Shown in pieces: positions 44,997 through 54,640 of a stretch of DNA of 64,000 bases. The stretch is from Granulicella arctica (lineage in GTDB: Bacteria > Acidobacteriota > Terriglobia > Terriglobales > Acidobacteriaceae): NCBI RefSeq assembly GCF_013410065.1, contig NZ_JACCCW010000001.1:1669187-1733186 (forward strand), in the 5' to 3' direction. How positions within the stretch are numbered: position 1 is the stretch's first letter; every line of letters starts with the position of its first letter. The notes below the pieces were generated by a model. It was given only the letters and a program-made list of their open reading frames with translations. It was not told the DNA's origin and made no database searches. The translations under genes were made by a program, and so were the position numbers.

Positions 44997-45878
44997 ATGG
45001 CACTTAACACGCAGCCACGCATTTGGTTCATCACCGGCGCCTCGACCGGCTTTGGCCGTCATCTGGCCGAAGAGATTCTTGCATCCGGCGGCAAGGTGAT
45101 TGCGACCGCTCGTTCGGTGGACAAGATTGCCGATCTCGAGGTGAGGTATCCCGGTTCGGCCATCGCTTTGGCGCTCGATGTTACGGATCAGGGGCAGGTG
45201 GATTCTGCCGTTACCCAGGCCTTTGCGAAGTTTGGCTGCGTCGATGTGCTCGTGAACAACGCGGGATATGGGCTTGCCGGGGCCATTGAAGAGGCCGCTG
45301 AGGCGGAGTTTATGCCGGTCTTCGAGACGAACGTCTTTGGGCTGATTCGGGTTACGCGGTCTTTTCTGCCATATCTTCGTAAGCAGCGTTCGGGGCATAT
45401 TCTGAATCTTTCGTCGATTGGCGGCCTGATCGGCTCGGCTGGGTGGGGTTACTACAACGCGAGCAAATTTGCAGTAAACGGCTTCTCTGAGGCGCTTGCG
45501 GCGGAGCTTGCGCCGCTCGGCATTCATGTAACGATTGTCGAGCCAGGCCCCTTCCGCACGGATTTCCTGAGCCGCTCCGGTGTGGAGGCCAAGCAGCGTA
45601 TCGCTGATTATGACGCTACGGCGGGCAAGACTCGCGCCTACTTCCGCAATGAGGCGGGTAAGCAGAAGGGTGATCCGATCAAGGCTGTGCGCGCCATGAT
45701 TGCTGCGGTGGAGTCGTCCGATCCGCCGAAGCATCTGGTGCTCGGGGCGCTGGCCTACAACCGTATGGCAGCGCGGCTCGAACAGTGGAGCAGGGAGCTC
45801 AAAGCAGGAGAACCGACCTCGCTGGGGGCTGATTTTCCTGACACGCCTGAGAAGAACGCCTATCCGGAGGCTAGTTAG
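44997..45878 (+). CDS. Short-chain dehydrogenase/reductase
   Basis: This 293-residue classical SDR has TGASTGFGRHLAE near residue 13, LDVTD, NNAGYGLAGAIE, Ser in NLSSIGGLIG, Tyr and Lys in YYNASKFAVNG, and the PGPFRTDF loop. The C-terminus is longer than usual (about 50 extra residues), as in the group related to 17-beta-hydroxysteroid dehydrogenases. It ends 2 bp before the HAD gene start, so the two are cotranscribed. Being within the pentose phosphate block does not by itself make a sugar the substrate; unknown. Confidence 0.92.
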   Translation: MALNTQPRIWFITGASTGFGRHLAEEILASGGKVIATARSVDKIADLEVRYPGSAIALALDVTDQGQVDSAVTQAFAKFGCVDVLVNNAGYGLAGAIEEAAEAEFMPVFETNVFGLIRVTRSFLPYLRKQRSGHILNLSSIGGLIGSAGWGYYNASKFAVNGFSEALAAELAPLGIHVTIVEPGPFRTDFLSRSGVEAKQRIADYDATAGKTRAYFRNEAGKQKGDPIKAVRAMIAAVESSDPPKHLVLGALAYNRMAARLEQWSRELKAGEPTSLGADFPDTPEKNAYPEAS

Positions 45879-45880
45879 CA

Positions 45881-46507
45881 GTGAGCGAGATCAAAGCCAT
45901 CTTCTGGGATATTGGGGGCGTATTGCTCACCAATGGGTGGGACAGGAACCAGCGCTGTCGTGTGCTCAGCTCGATGAAGGTCGATCTTGCTGATTATGAG
46001 TCTCGTCACGATGCGGCGAACTTTTTCTGGGATCGGGGACTCTCGACGGCGCAGGAGTTCTTTCGCAAGACGGTCTTTCATCCCGATCAGCCCTCGCATA
46101 GTTTTTCTTACGATGAGTTGTGGGCGCTGGTGTGTGGAGAGAGCAAGATTCTTCACCTCGATTGTTTTAAGATCCTTGCGGCTCTTCAGGCGCAGGGTAA
46201 GTACAAGCTCGCTACGCTCAATAACGAGTCTCGCGAGTTGAATGAGTACCGGCTCAACACGTTTCAGCTTCGGCCGTACTTTGATTTCTTTATCTGCTCC
46301 GGCTACGTCCACGAGATGAAGCCCCATCCCAATATCTACCGCGCAGCCGTTGAGATCTCCGGGTTTGCACCGCAGCAGACGCTTTTTATTGACGATAAAC
46401 AGGAAAACTGCACCGCCGCCGTCTCGCTTGGTATGAACGCCATTCGTTTCGAATCCCCGGCGCAACTCACATTCGACTTAGCTCAACACGGCATTCAAGC
46501 CGCATAA
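45881..46507 (+). CDS. HAD-superfamily hydrolase (YihX-like)
   Basis: This 208-residue phosphatase-like protein has motif I in IFWDIGGVLL, motif II in ATLNNES, the conserved Lys in EMKPHPNIYRAA and motif IV in LFIDDKQENCTAA, which follows the HAD subfamily I pattern of YihX, a glucose-1-phosphate phosphatase. The second Asp of motif I is Gly, as in that group. Start is GTG at 45881, just 2 nt after the preceding stop. Its place beside glucose and pentose phosphate genes fits a sugar-phosphate phosphatase, but the substrate is not proven. Confidence 0.87.
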   Translation: MSEIKAIFWDIGGVLLTNGWDRNQRCRVLSSMKVDLADYESRHDAANFFWDRGLSTAQEFFRKTVFHPDQPSHSFSYDELWALVCGESKILHLDCFKILAALQAQGKYKLATLNNESRELNEYRLNTFQLRPYFDFFICSGYVHEMKPHPNIYRAAVEISGFAPQQTLFIDDKQENCTAAVSLGMNAIRFESPAQLTFDLAQHGIQAA

Positions 46508-46519
46508 GAAAGGAACACG

Positions 46520-47425
46520 ATGGAACTTGGAATTATTGGACTTGGCAAGATGGGCTTCAACATGGCGGAGCGTCTCCGGCTTGCTGGACATAAGGTAGTC
46601 GGCTTCGACTTCAACAAAGAGGCGACTGCAAAGCTCACCGCTACGGGTTCGATTGGCGTGGACTCGCTCGAGGACCTCGTTAAGAATCTGGCTGCGCCGC
46701 GCGCCGTGTGGCTCATGGTTCCTTCGGGCGATCCGGTCGATCAGACCATCGCGAAGCTGGAGCCGCTGATGCAGAAGGGTGACACCTTTATCGATGGCGG
46801 CAATTCGAACTATAAGGACACGCAGCGTCGTCATGCCGAGGCTGCTGCGAAGGGCTTTGAGTTCGTCGATTGTGGAACCTCCGGCGGTATCTGGGGACTT
46901 CGCGAGGGCTATAGCATGATGGTCGGCGGCGATAAGGCTCCGGTTGAGCGGCTGACGCCGATCTTCGAGGCGCTTGCTCCTGCAAAGGACGAGGGTTGGG
47001 GGCATGTTGGGCCGTCTGGCGCTGGTCATTTCGTGAAGATGGTCCACAATGGTATCGAGTACGGCCTGATGGAGGCGTATGCCGAGGGTTTCTCGATCAT
47101 GAAGGCGAAGGAGACGCTGAATCTCGACCTCGTACAGATCTCCGAGATCTGGCAGAAGGGATCGGTTGTCCGTTCGTGGCTGCTGGATCTGACCGCCGAT
47201 GCGCTCAAGAAGAACCCCAGCCTCGATGGAATGGAAGCCTATGTTCCCGACTCCGGCGAGGGGCGTTGGACGGTGTTCGAGGCGATCGATCTCGATGTCT
47301 CCGCGCCGGTTATCACCGAGTCGCTTATCCGTCGTCTGCGCTCGCGCGAGGCGAACAACTTCACCGACCGTATGATCTCGATTATGCGGAACGAATTCGG
47401 TGGTCACGCTATCAAGAAGTCCTGA
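46520..47425 (+). CDS. gnd: 6-phosphogluconate dehydrogenase, short NAD-type
   Basis: This 301-residue enzyme oxidatively decarboxylates 6-phosphogluconate to ribulose 5-phosphate. GLGKMGFNMAERL binds the cofactor, DGGNSNYKDTQRR and DCGTSGGIWGLREGYS are the active-site region, and HFVKMVHNGIEYG carries the catalytic Lys. The short length (about 300 rather than 470) marks the YqeC/GntZ class, usually NAD-linked. FDFNKE after the second strand, with an acidic residue, agrees with NAD. It lies 12 bp after the HAD gene with AAAGGAA before the ATG. Confidence 0.95.
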   Translation: MELGIIGLGKMGFNMAERLRLAGHKVVGFDFNKEATAKLTATGSIGVDSLEDLVKNLAAPRAVWLMVPSGDPVDQTIAKLEPLMQKGDTFIDGGNSNYKDTQRRHAEAAAKGFEFVDCGTSGGIWGLREGYSMMVGGDKAPVERLTPIFEALAPAKDEGWGHVGPSGAGHFVKMVHNGIEYGLMEAYAEGFSIMKAKETLNLDLVQISEIWQKGSVVRSWLLDLTADALKKNPSLDGMEAYVPDSGEGRWTVFEAIDLDVSAPVITESLIRRLRSREANNFTDRMISIMRNEFGGHAIKKS

Positions 47426-47431
47426 CCTGTT

Positions 47432-47474
47432 CGAGGATCGTGCGAACGGGAGAACATTGTTTGCACGATCCTCG
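47432..47474 (+). promoter_or_regulatory. Long hairpin between gnd and zwf
   Basis: CGAGGATCGTGC and GCACGATCCTCG form a perfect 12-bp stem around a 19-nt loop, starting 6 bp after the gnd stop. There is no T-run behind it, so it is more likely an mRNA processing or stability element, or a Rho-assisted terminator, than an intrinsic terminator. Confidence 0.6.
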
Positions 47475-47532
47475 GGTGCACGCTTCCCTGAATGACTTTG
47501 CCTGAGTCTGAAACTTGAGTAAGGAGTAGATT

Positions 47533-49071
47533 ATGTCCACCACATTAGCCGTGCCGTCGACCGAGGCGGATGCAACCAAGAAGGGTGAGCGGATTCCCGA
47601 ACCCTGCATCGTCGTCATCTTTGGAGCTTCCGGCGATCTGACCAAGCGCAAGCTGCTGCCTGCGCTCTACCATCTTGACCAGTCCGGTCTTTTGCCGGAA
47701 GACTTTGCCGTTGTCGGCGTAGCGCGTCGCGATTTGAGTTCCACCTTCGGTCCTGATATGCAGGACGGCATTCTGAAGGGGGGCGGCGTCGAGGAGAACG
47801 ATCCGAAGCTTGCGCCGTTTATGGATCGCGTGAAGTACTTCGCGACGGAGTTCGATAACGACGAGGGTTTCGAGAAGCTGAAGGCTTATCTTGCCGATCT
47901 GGACACCAAGCTGAACACGAAGGGCAATCGCCTGTTCTATCTGGCTGTGGCACCGGAGTTCTTTGCGGACATTACGCATCGTCTCGGCGCGCATGGCATG
48001 GCGAAGCCGGCTGAGGGTGAGAACCACTGGGTTCGCGTCATTATTGAGAAGCCCTTTGGGACGGATCTGGAATCGGCGCGTGAGTTGAACGACGCCGTCA
48101 ATGCAGTTTTGTCTGAAGATCAGATCTTCCGTATCGATCACTATCTCGGTAAGGAGACGGTGCAGAATATCCTGGTTTTCCGCTTCGGTAACGGGATCTT
48201 CGAGCCGGTCTGGAACCGCAACTACATCGATCACGTCGAGATTACTGCTGCCGAGTCGATTGGCATCGAGGGACGTGGGCCGTTTTATGAGAAGGCTGGA
48301 GCCGTCCGTGACGTGTTGCAGAACCACGTGATGGAGGTGCTCTCGTTTGTTGCGATGGAACCACCTGACTCCTTCCAGGCGGATGCTGTCCGCACGGAGA
48401 AGCTCAAGGTCTGGCGTGCCATCGAGGGTATTCCGGTCGAGAACACTGTCCGTGGCCAGTATGGACCGGGTAATGTGGATGGCAAGGATGTTATCGGCTA
48501 TCGGCAGGAGGATCGGGTCTCTCCGGAGTCGAGCACGGAGACCTTTGCGGCGATTCGTCTTGAGATCGAAAACTGGCGCTGGGCGGGAGTTCCGTTCTAT
48601 CTTCGCGCTGGAAAGCGGCTGGCGAAGCGCGTGACAGAGGTGACTGTGGTGTTCAAACAGCCGCCGCTGCATCTCTTCAAGAGCAACAATAGCGATGACA
48701 AGATCGAGCCGAACATTCTGACGATGCGTATCCAGCCGGACGAGGGCATCTCGCTTCGCTTCGGGGCCAAGATTCCCGGACCGACGACGAATGTTCAGCC
48801 GGTTACGATGCACTTTAGCTATGCCGATGCGTTCGGCAAGTCGTCTGCCAACGGCTATGAGCGGTTGCTGCTCGACGCGATGCTGGGAGATGCGACTCTC
48901 TTTGCTCACCGCGATGGAGTGGAAGCCACATGGGCGTTGTTCACTCCGATTCTCGAGGCATGGGCGAAGAAGGCGGTTGCGGGCTTCCCGAACTATGCCG
49001 CTGGAAGCTGGGGCCCGGAGTGCGCCGACGAATTGCTCGCGAAGGATGGACGTACCTGGCAGAAGCTCTAA
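47533..49071 (+). CDS. zwf: Glucose-6-phosphate 1-dehydrogenase
   Basis: This 512-residue enzyme is the first step of the oxidative pentose phosphate pathway. The cofactor loop GASGDLTKRKLLPALY is at about residues 31-46, and the active-site RIDHYLGKETVQN at about 200. EKPFGTDL and the C-terminal AGKRLAKR region are present. AAGGAG precedes the ATG. The gene has its own terminator downstream and a hairpin upstream, so it may be expressed as a separate unit from gnd and pgl although all three are adjacent and in the same direction. Confidence 0.97.
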   Translation: MSTTLAVPSTEADATKKGERIPEPCIVVIFGASGDLTKRKLLPALYHLDQSGLLPEDFAVVGVARRDLSSTFGPDMQDGILKGGGVEENDPKLAPFMDRVKYFATEFDNDEGFEKLKAYLADLDTKLNTKGNRLFYLAVAPEFFADITHRLGAHGMAKPAEGENHWVRVIIEKPFGTDLESARELNDAVNAVLSEDQIFRIDHYLGKETVQNILVFRFGNGIFEPVWNRNYIDHVEITAAESIGIEGRGPFYEKAGAVRDVLQNHVMEVLSFVAMEPPDSFQADAVRTEKLKVWRAIEGIPVENTVRGQYGPGNVDGKDVIGYRQEDRVSPESSTETFAAIRLEIENWRWAGVPFYLRAGKRLAKRVTEVTVVFKQPPLHLFKSNNSDDKIEPNILTMRIQPDEGISLRFGAKIPGPTTNVQPVTMHFSYADAFGKSSANGYERLLLDAMLGDATLFAHRDGVEATWALFTPILEAWAKKAVAGFPNYAAGSWGPECADELLAKDGRTWQKL

Positions 49072-49084
49072 CCTGATTCAGAAG

Positions 49085-49128
49085 GCGACGTGTCAGCCGC
49101 TCGGATGACACGTCGCTTGTTCTTTATT
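49085..49128 (+). terminator. Terminator after zwf
   Basis: GCGACGTGTCA and TGACACGTCGC form a perfect 11-bp stem with a 10-nt loop, followed by TTGTTCTTTATT. It starts 13 bp after the zwf stop. Confidence 0.88.
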
Positions 49129-49222
49129 GCTACTGATGTTCGGCAAACCGCTCTGCTTTTGTACGATTGCCTGCATCTGAACCAGAACAGAAATCTGCAT
49201 TTCACTTCAGGAAGAAACGGCC

Positions 49223-50032
49223 ATGCCTCGTCCCGTCACTGTCACCTATCATGTTGCTCCTGACTCCGCTGCCGTTGCTCGGGCTGCAGCTGAGTTTTTT
49301 TCGTCGTCGGTGTCTGCGGCTGTAAAGGCGCGGGGGAGAGCTCGTGTCGCTCTCTCTGGGGGCAGTACCCCGAAGGCGATGTTTGCCCTGCTTGCCGATC
49401 CGAGCCAACCGTTTTTGAAGCAGGTTCCGTGGGATGCGCTTGATCTTTACTGGGTCGATGAGCGCGCGGTTCCCCCGACGGATGCCGACTCGAACTATCG
49501 CATGACCAATGAGGCTATGCTCTCGCATGTTCCTCTTGCTGCTGACCGTATTCATCGCATGGAGGGTGAGCTCGACCCTGAGGTGGCTGCTGCACGGTAC
49601 GAGTCGACGCTGCGCAACACCTTTCGTCTGGAGGGGGCGGAGACGCCGACCTTCGATCTGATTCTGCTTGGGATGGGCGACGATGGCCATACGGCCTCGC
49701 TCTTTCCGCACACCGAGGCGTTGAACGAGATGAGCCGGTTGGTGGTCGCCAACCATGTGCCGCAGAAGGATACATGGCGGATTACGCTTACGTGGCCGGT
49801 CATCAATCAGGCTCGAGAGGTTGCTTTTCTCATCGAGGGTGCGGCGAAGACTCAGGTGTTGCATGATGTGCTGCTTGGTCCTTACCAGCCGGAGACCTAC
49901 CCTTCGCAGCTTATTCGTCCTGCGAGCGGTAAACTTACCCTCTTGCTCGACACTCGCTCAGCAGCTAAGCTGCCAGAACCGGTCCCCTCCGAGACAGTCT
50001 CAGGTTCAACCGGCACATTGGAGCTCTCGTAA
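49223..50032 (+). CDS. pgl: 6-phosphogluconolactonase
   Basis: This 269-residue lactonase of the SOL/DevB type hydrolyses 6-phosphogluconolactone. ALSGGSTPKAMFALL near residue 45, the YWVDERAVPPTDADSNY block and GMGDDGHTASLFPH are complete, and the catalytic His lies in the last. It completes the oxidative branch with zwf and gnd upstream. The TAA stop directly abuts the glucokinase ATG (TAAATG), so the two are translated together. AGGAAGAAA precedes the start. Confidence 0.96.
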   Translation: MPRPVTVTYHVAPDSAAVARAAAEFFSSSVSAAVKARGRARVALSGGSTPKAMFALLADPSQPFLKQVPWDALDLYWVDERAVPPTDADSNYRMTNEAMLSHVPLAADRIHRMEGELDPEVAAARYESTLRNTFRLEGAETPTFDLILLGMGDDGHTASLFPHTEALNEMSRLVVANHVPQKDTWRITLTWPVINQAREVAFLIEGAAKTQVLHDVLLGPYQPETYPSQLIRPASGKLTLLLDTRSAAKLPEPVPSETVSGSTGTLELS

Positions 50033-51070
50033 ATGATTCTTGCTGGTGATGTTGGCGGTACGAAGGTTCATCTAGCGCTGTATGAGTTTATTGATGGCCG
50101 CCTCAAGGGCGTCCGCGATCAGAAGTTCCCCGCGCACGAGTTCGCGACGCTTGAGGACGTGGTTAACAAGTTTCTCGAAGGCGTTGAGGATCGGAAGAGC
50201 GAGATTATCGCTGCTTGCTTCGGTTGCCCCGGCCCGGTTCGCGACGGTCGCCTGAAGCTCACCAATCTGCCTTGGACGCTGGATGCGCGAGAGTTGCAGA
50301 GTTCGCTTGGCATCCGGCACATCTCGCTTATCAATGACCTGGAGGCGAATGGCTATGGGGTTCCCGAGCTTGCCCCGGACAAGATCTTTACCTTGCACGC
50401 GGGGGATTCGGAGGCTGTAGGGCATCGCGGCCTGATCGCTGCGGGGACCGGGCTGGGAGAAGCGATGCTGATCTGGGATGGCAAGTGCCATAGGCCGATT
50501 CCGTCGGAGGGTGGTCATTGCGACTTCGCTGCGCGTACGGATCGCGAGGTCGCTTTGCTGCAACACCTTCGTCGCACCCTGAATGGGCGGGTCAGCTTTG
50601 AGCGTGTAGTCTCGGGCCTTGGTATCAAGAATGTTTATGGCTACCTGCGTGACGTAGAGAAGCTTGATGAGCCGCAGTGGCTCCGTGATCGGCTTGCCGC
50701 GGAGGATCCCAATGCTGTTATCGGGACTTGCGCCGAGGATGGATCGAGCTCCATCTGTTTCGAGACGATGAAGCTGTTTTCAGCAGCGTATGGGGCGGAG
50801 ACCGGCAACATTGCGCTCAAGGTGCTTGCTACTGGAGGCATGTATCTGGGCGGCGGCATCGCTCCGAAGATCCTTAAGACGCTCCAGAATGGGGCCTTCA
50901 CGCAAGCCTTCCTCGATAAGGGACGTCTTTCGCCGCTGCTTCAATCGATTCCTGTCCGCGTGATTCTGGACGACACTTGCGCGCTGCTTGGGGCTGCCGC
51001 GTATGCCGAGGCTCGTGCGGCGGAGCTCTCGGGGCACTCCGAGCGTGCTGCTTCAACGACGCACGCTTAG
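50033..51070 (+). CDS. glk: Glucokinase
   Basis: This 345-residue hexokinase-fold enzyme phosphorylates glucose with ATP. The phosphate-1 motif DVGGTKVHLALYEF opens the protein; INDLEANGYG, GTGLGEAMLIW, the PSEGGHCDFAAR substrate segment and GGMYLGGGIAPKIL follow, as in the bacterial Glk rather than the ROK family. It starts right after the pgl stop and its own stop abuts the methyltransferase ATG. Supplying glucose 6-phosphate to zwf is the obvious role, with glucose coming from the GH15 enzyme or from uptake. Confidence 0.95.
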   Translation: MILAGDVGGTKVHLALYEFIDGRLKGVRDQKFPAHEFATLEDVVNKFLEGVEDRKSEIIAACFGCPGPVRDGRLKLTNLPWTLDARELQSSLGIRHISLINDLEANGYGVPELAPDKIFTLHAGDSEAVGHRGLIAAGTGLGEAMLIWDGKCHRPIPSEGGHCDFAARTDREVALLQHLRRTLNGRVSFERVVSGLGIKNVYGYLRDVEKLDEPQWLRDRLAAEDPNAVIGTCAEDGSSSICFETMKLFSAAYGAETGNIALKVLATGGMYLGGGIAPKILKTLQNGAFTQAFLDKGRLSPLLQSIPVRVILDDTCALLGAAAYAEARAAELSGHSERAASTTHA

Positions 51071-51820
51071 ATGAGTGCGAGAGTTTCTGCTGGCGAGCTG
51101 GACCTGAGCCGTCGCGCCGATCCGGAGACTCTTCCTGAGTTGATGGATCAGCCCTGCACGTATGAGGAGCTGAACGCTTGTTTGCGTGATATCGCGCGTG
51201 TCAACCGGCTTACGCTGGCGTACCGGCCGACACTGTCATGGCTGGCAGAGTTGATTGGTCAATCCTCTGTCTCGATCGGGCCTCTTCATATCGTCGATGT
51301 GGGGTGTGGGCATGGCGATATGCTGCGCCGCATTCATGGCTGGGCGGCAAGGCGTGGTGTTGCGGTCAATCTTACGGGGATTGACCTTAATCCCGATGCG
51401 ATCCGTTCCGCGGTAGAGGCTACCCCTGCCAATCAGAATATTCGCTGGGTCCATGGGGATGCCTTTTCGTATCGTCCGGCTACAGGCATCGATGTGGTTG
51501 TCAGCTCGCTTGTGATGCATCATCTCTCCAATGCCGAGATCATTCCTTTTCTGAGGTGGATGGAGGCGACGGCGCGGCGCGGATGGTTTATCAACGACCT
51601 TCATCGGACTGCGCTTCCGTATCGCGCTTTTGGATGGATGACGACGCTGTTCGACTTTCATCCCTTTGTCCAGCGTGATGGGCTCGTCTCCATCCGCCGC
51701 AGCTTTCTCGCCGAAGACTGGCGACGTCTCTGCGGTGCCGCGAATCTGGCGCTTGAGGATTTATCCATTCGTGAGTACAGGCCGGCGCGCCTCTGTGTAG
51801 GCCGCATTAAACGGGAGTGA
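51071..51820 (+). CDS. SAM-dependent class I methyltransferase
   Basis: This 249-residue enzyme has the Rossmann methyltransferase core: HIVDVGCGHGDMLRRI (motif I), TGIDLNPDAIRSA with acidic residue for the ribose, HGDAFSY and SSLVMHHLSN. An N-terminal helical part (DQPCTYEELNACLRDIARVNRLT) is typical of a group found near polyketide-type genes, but no such genes are here. Start abuts the glk stop (TAGATG), so it is cotranscribed with pgl-glk although a metabolic link is not evident. Substrate unknown. Confidence 0.88.
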   Translation: MSARVSAGELDLSRRADPETLPELMDQPCTYEELNACLRDIARVNRLTLAYRPTLSWLAELIGQSSVSIGPLHIVDVGCGHGDMLRRIHGWAARRGVAVNLTGIDLNPDAIRSAVEATPANQNIRWVHGDAFSYRPATGIDVVVSSLVMHHLSNAEIIPFLRWMEATARRGWFINDLHRTALPYRAFGWMTTLFDFHPFVQRDGLVSIRRSFLAEDWRRLCGAANLALEDLSIREYRPARLCVGRIKRE

Positions 51821-51893
51821 CTGGCGTGGCTGAACAAACGATTGCCAACTCTCGTATTCTGTAACAGCTTTCAAAAACCGCCTGAGGCTCTCC

Positions 51894-54464
51894 ATGTCCC
51901 TTTGTCGTACCCTGTTCGCCGCCGCCCTCGTTCTTACCATTTCGACTGCACTCGAGGGCCAGCGCCTTCCTGGGGGCGTGCATCCTGAGCACTACAGCCT
52001 GTCCCTTACTCCGGACCTGAAGGCTGCGACCTTTGCGGGAGACGAGACCATCGATCTCACCCTTGACGCGGCGAGCACCAGCATCACTTTGAACGCGGCG
52101 GAGATCGAGTTTCTCTCGGTCACGAGTGGCTCGCAGACGGCGTCTGTCTCGCTCGATCCTGCGCAGGAGCAGGCGACCTTTACCTTTCCGCAGGCGCTTC
52201 CTGCTGGCAAGAACACGCTGGCCATTCGGTACACGGGAATCCTCAACGACAAGCTGCGCGGCTTTTATCTGTCGAAGACAAAGGTGCGGAACTATGCGGT
52301 GACGCAGTTTGAGGCGACCGATGCGCGTCGCGCCTTCCCCAGCTTCGACGAGCCTGCGCTGAAGGCCACCTACGATATCGCGTTGACGGTGGATGCGGGC
52401 GATACGGTGATCTCGAACACGAACCAGATTGCTGATACGGCTGCCGGCGCGGGGAAGCATACGCTGAGGTTCGCGACGACTCCTAAGATGTCGACGTATC
52501 TGGTCGCGTTCCTCGTGGGCGATTTCAAATGTAGCTCGGGCAAGGCGGACGGGGTGCCGATCCGTGCCTGTTCCACTCCGGACAAGGTGCAGTACACGAA
52601 GTTTGCGGTCGAATCGGCTGAGTACATCCTGCACTATTACGATGACTACTTCGGCATCAAGTATCCGATGCCCAAGCTGGATATGATTGCGCTGCCTGAC
52701 TTCGAAGCGGGCGCGATGGAGAACTTCGGCTGCATCACCTACCGCGAGACGGACCTGCTGGTGGATTCGAAGACTGGGTCCACCAACTCGAAGAAGGAGG
52801 TTGCCGGTGTGGTGGCCCACGAGATGGCACACCAGTGGTTTGGCGACATGGTGACGATGCAGTGGTGGAATAATCTTTGGCTGAATGAGGGCTTCGCCAC
52901 CTGGATGGCATTCAAGCCAGTAGAAAAATGGCATCCTGAGTGGCAGATTTCGCAGGACCGCGCGAGCGAGCTCGATAGCACCTTCAACTATGATTCGCAG
53001 CCGACCACTCGTACCATTCGTGCTGATGCGAATACACCCGATGAGATCAATGAGATGTTCGACGGCATTGCCTATGGCAAGGCCGGAGCCGTGCTTGGGA
53101 TGGTCGAGAACTATCTTGGCGAAGAGGTCTTCCGTCAGGGAGTTCATAACTATCTGGCTGCTCACCTTTATGGAAATGCGACGGCTGAGGATTTCTGGGG
53201 AGCCCAGACTGCGACCAGCCACAAGCCGGTCGATACGATCATGGAGAGCTTTGTCGAGCAGCCGGGCGTGCCGCTGGTCAGCTTCTCGGGTAAGGATAAG
53301 GGCAGCGTCTCCGTCTCCGTCGCCCAGAGCCGTTTCTTCCTGACTCCGACGCGGACGACCATGGCGGGCATTGACCAGATATGGACGATTCCTGTCTGCT
53401 TCAAAGACAGCGCGTGCCAGTTGCTGACTCCGGGCAAAACGGCGCTTACTGTACCGGAAAAGGCACCTGTCTTTTTTGCGAACGCAGCGGATAGGGGGTA
53501 CTTCCGCACGGCGTACTCTGCTGACGAGTTCTCGGCTATCCTTGCCAAGGCCGAGACTGCCCTCACTCCGGCCGAACGCATTGGCCTGCTCGGGGATCGC
53601 TGGGCGCTGATGCGTGCAGGAGAGAGCTCGGTCGGTGACTTCCTCAACCTGGTTCTCTCGCTTAAGAAGGACAGCGATTCCTCGGTGCTCGAAAATGCTT
53701 TGGGGCACGTCAATTTCATCGATATGCGCATTGCCAGTGATGAAGATCGTGTTCGTCTGGCGAAGGTGGTTCGGGAGCAGTTCGCGCCAGCGTATGCGGC
53801 TCTTGGTCAGCCATCCGTACAGGACACGTACAATCGTCAGGAGCTGCGTGCGGCGCTCTTTGCTGCGTTAGGGGCGGCCAAGGATCCGACGATTCTAGTC
53901 GAGGCCCTCAAGCTGACGGAGCAGAGCTTTACCAAAAAGAAGGAGATGGACCCTAGCCTTACCGATGCAGCGATTCTGATCTCTGCCGCGAACGGGGATG
54001 CGGAGTTGTATGAGAAGGTTCTGGCGCTCAGCAAAGATGAGCGCGATCCTGTCCTGCAATCCGACTCCCTGGACACACTGCCGCGTTTCCGCGATCCGGC
54101 GCTCGTCGCCCGCACGCTGGATTACGCGGTCTCAGGGCAGGTTCGCAACCAGAGCAGCTGGATATTGCTTTCCATTCTGCTCAACCAGCGCGAGACCCGT
54201 GACCAGGCCTGGACGTATATCCAGAACAACTGGGACAAGGTGCATGCGCAGTTTACGGCCAGTTCAGGATCCCGCATTGTCTCTGCGGCCGGTTCTTTCT
54301 GTAGCGAAAAGAGTCGCGATGAGGTCTCGAACTTCTTCGCGAGCCACCATGTTGACGGAGCGGAGCGCACGCTTGCGAAGTCCATCGACAGCATCAATGC
54401 CTGCATTCAGCTCCGCGAAACGCAAGAGCCGAAGCTCCATGAATGGCTCGATGAGCAGCGTTAA
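51894..54464 (+). CDS. M1-family metalloaminopeptidase, exported
   Basis: This 856-residue zinc aminopeptidase has a signal peptide ([19 protein letters not shown]). The exopeptidase motif GAMEN is at about 273-277 and the zinc site [10 protein letters not shown] at 309-318, with the third ligand Glu in [11 protein letters not shown]. The ERAP-like C-terminal helical domain (from [15 protein letters not shown]) completes the long form. It would trim N-terminal residues from peptides in the periplasm or outside. It starts 73 bp after the methyltransferase and is followed by a strong terminator. Confidence 0.95.
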   Translation: MSLCRTLFAAALVLTISTALEGQRLPGGVHPEHYSLSLTPDLKAATFAGDETIDLTLDAASTSITLNAAEIEFLSVTSGSQTASVSLDPAQEQATFTFPQALPAGKNTLAIRYTGILNDKLRGFYLSKTKVRNYAVTQFEATDARRAFPSFDEPALKATYDIALTVDAGDTVISNTNQIADTAAGAGKHTLRFATTPKMSTYLVAFLVGDFKCSSGKADGVPIRACSTPDKVQYTKFAVESAEYILHYYDDYFGIKYPMPKLDMIALPDFEAGAMENFGCITYRETDLLVDSKTGSTNSKKEVAGVVAHEMAHQWFGDMVTMQWWNNLWLNEGFATWMAFKPVEKWHPEWQISQDRASELDSTFNYDSQPTTRTIRADANTPDEINEMFDGIAYGKAGAVLGMVENYLGEEVFRQGVHNYLAAHLYGNATAEDFWGAQTATSHKPVDTIMESFVEQPGVPLVSFSGKDKGSVSVSVAQSRFFLTPTRTTMAGIDQIWTIPVCFKDSACQLLTPGKTALTVPEKAPVFFANAADRGYFRTAYSADEFSAILAKAETALTPAERIGLLGDRWALMRAGESSVGDFLNLVLSLKKDSDSSVLENALGHVNFIDMRIASDEDRVRLAKVVREQFAPAYAALGQPSVQDTYNRQELRAALFAALGAAKDPTILVEALKLTEQSFTKKKEMDPSLTDAAILISAANGDAELYEKVLALSKDERDPVLQSDSLDTLPRFRDPALVARTLDYAVSGQVRNQSSWILLSILLNQRETRDQAWTYIQNNWDKVHAQFTASSGSRIVSAAGSFCSEKSRDEVSNFFASHHVDGAERTLAKSIDSINACIQLRETQEPKLHEWLDEQR

Positions 54465-54500
54465 GCCGATTGTGTAGAGCTTTGATAGAAAGCCGGACGG

Positions 54501-54547
54501 AAATCCCTGTGATGCGTGCCTGTACGGACGCGATCACAGGGATTTTT
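54501..54547 (+). terminator. Terminator after the M1 aminopeptidase
   Basis: AAATCCCTGTGAT pairs with ATCACAGGGATTT and CGT with ACG further in, giving a stem of about 15 bp with a bulge, then TTTTG. The same hairpin could also stop minus-strand transcription, because an A-run mirrors the T-run. Confidence 0.88.
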
Positions 54548-54640
54548 GCTGGCTTCGCCTGCTATGGAAGATGCTTTTCTGTCGCGTTGCTGTGTATTTC
54601 AGATCGGGTGCGTCATCTTTTCAGTGATCGGCCCACGTCA

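Noticed and set aside
47545..48909. Long minus-strand frame across zwf
   Set aside because: Antisense to a complete glucose-6-phosphate dehydrogenase; no ribosome-binding site or protein-like composition.
51807..53708. Minus-strand 633-codon frame across the aminopeptidase
   Set aside because: Arg/His/Ile-rich shadow of the M1 gene with no recognisable motif.
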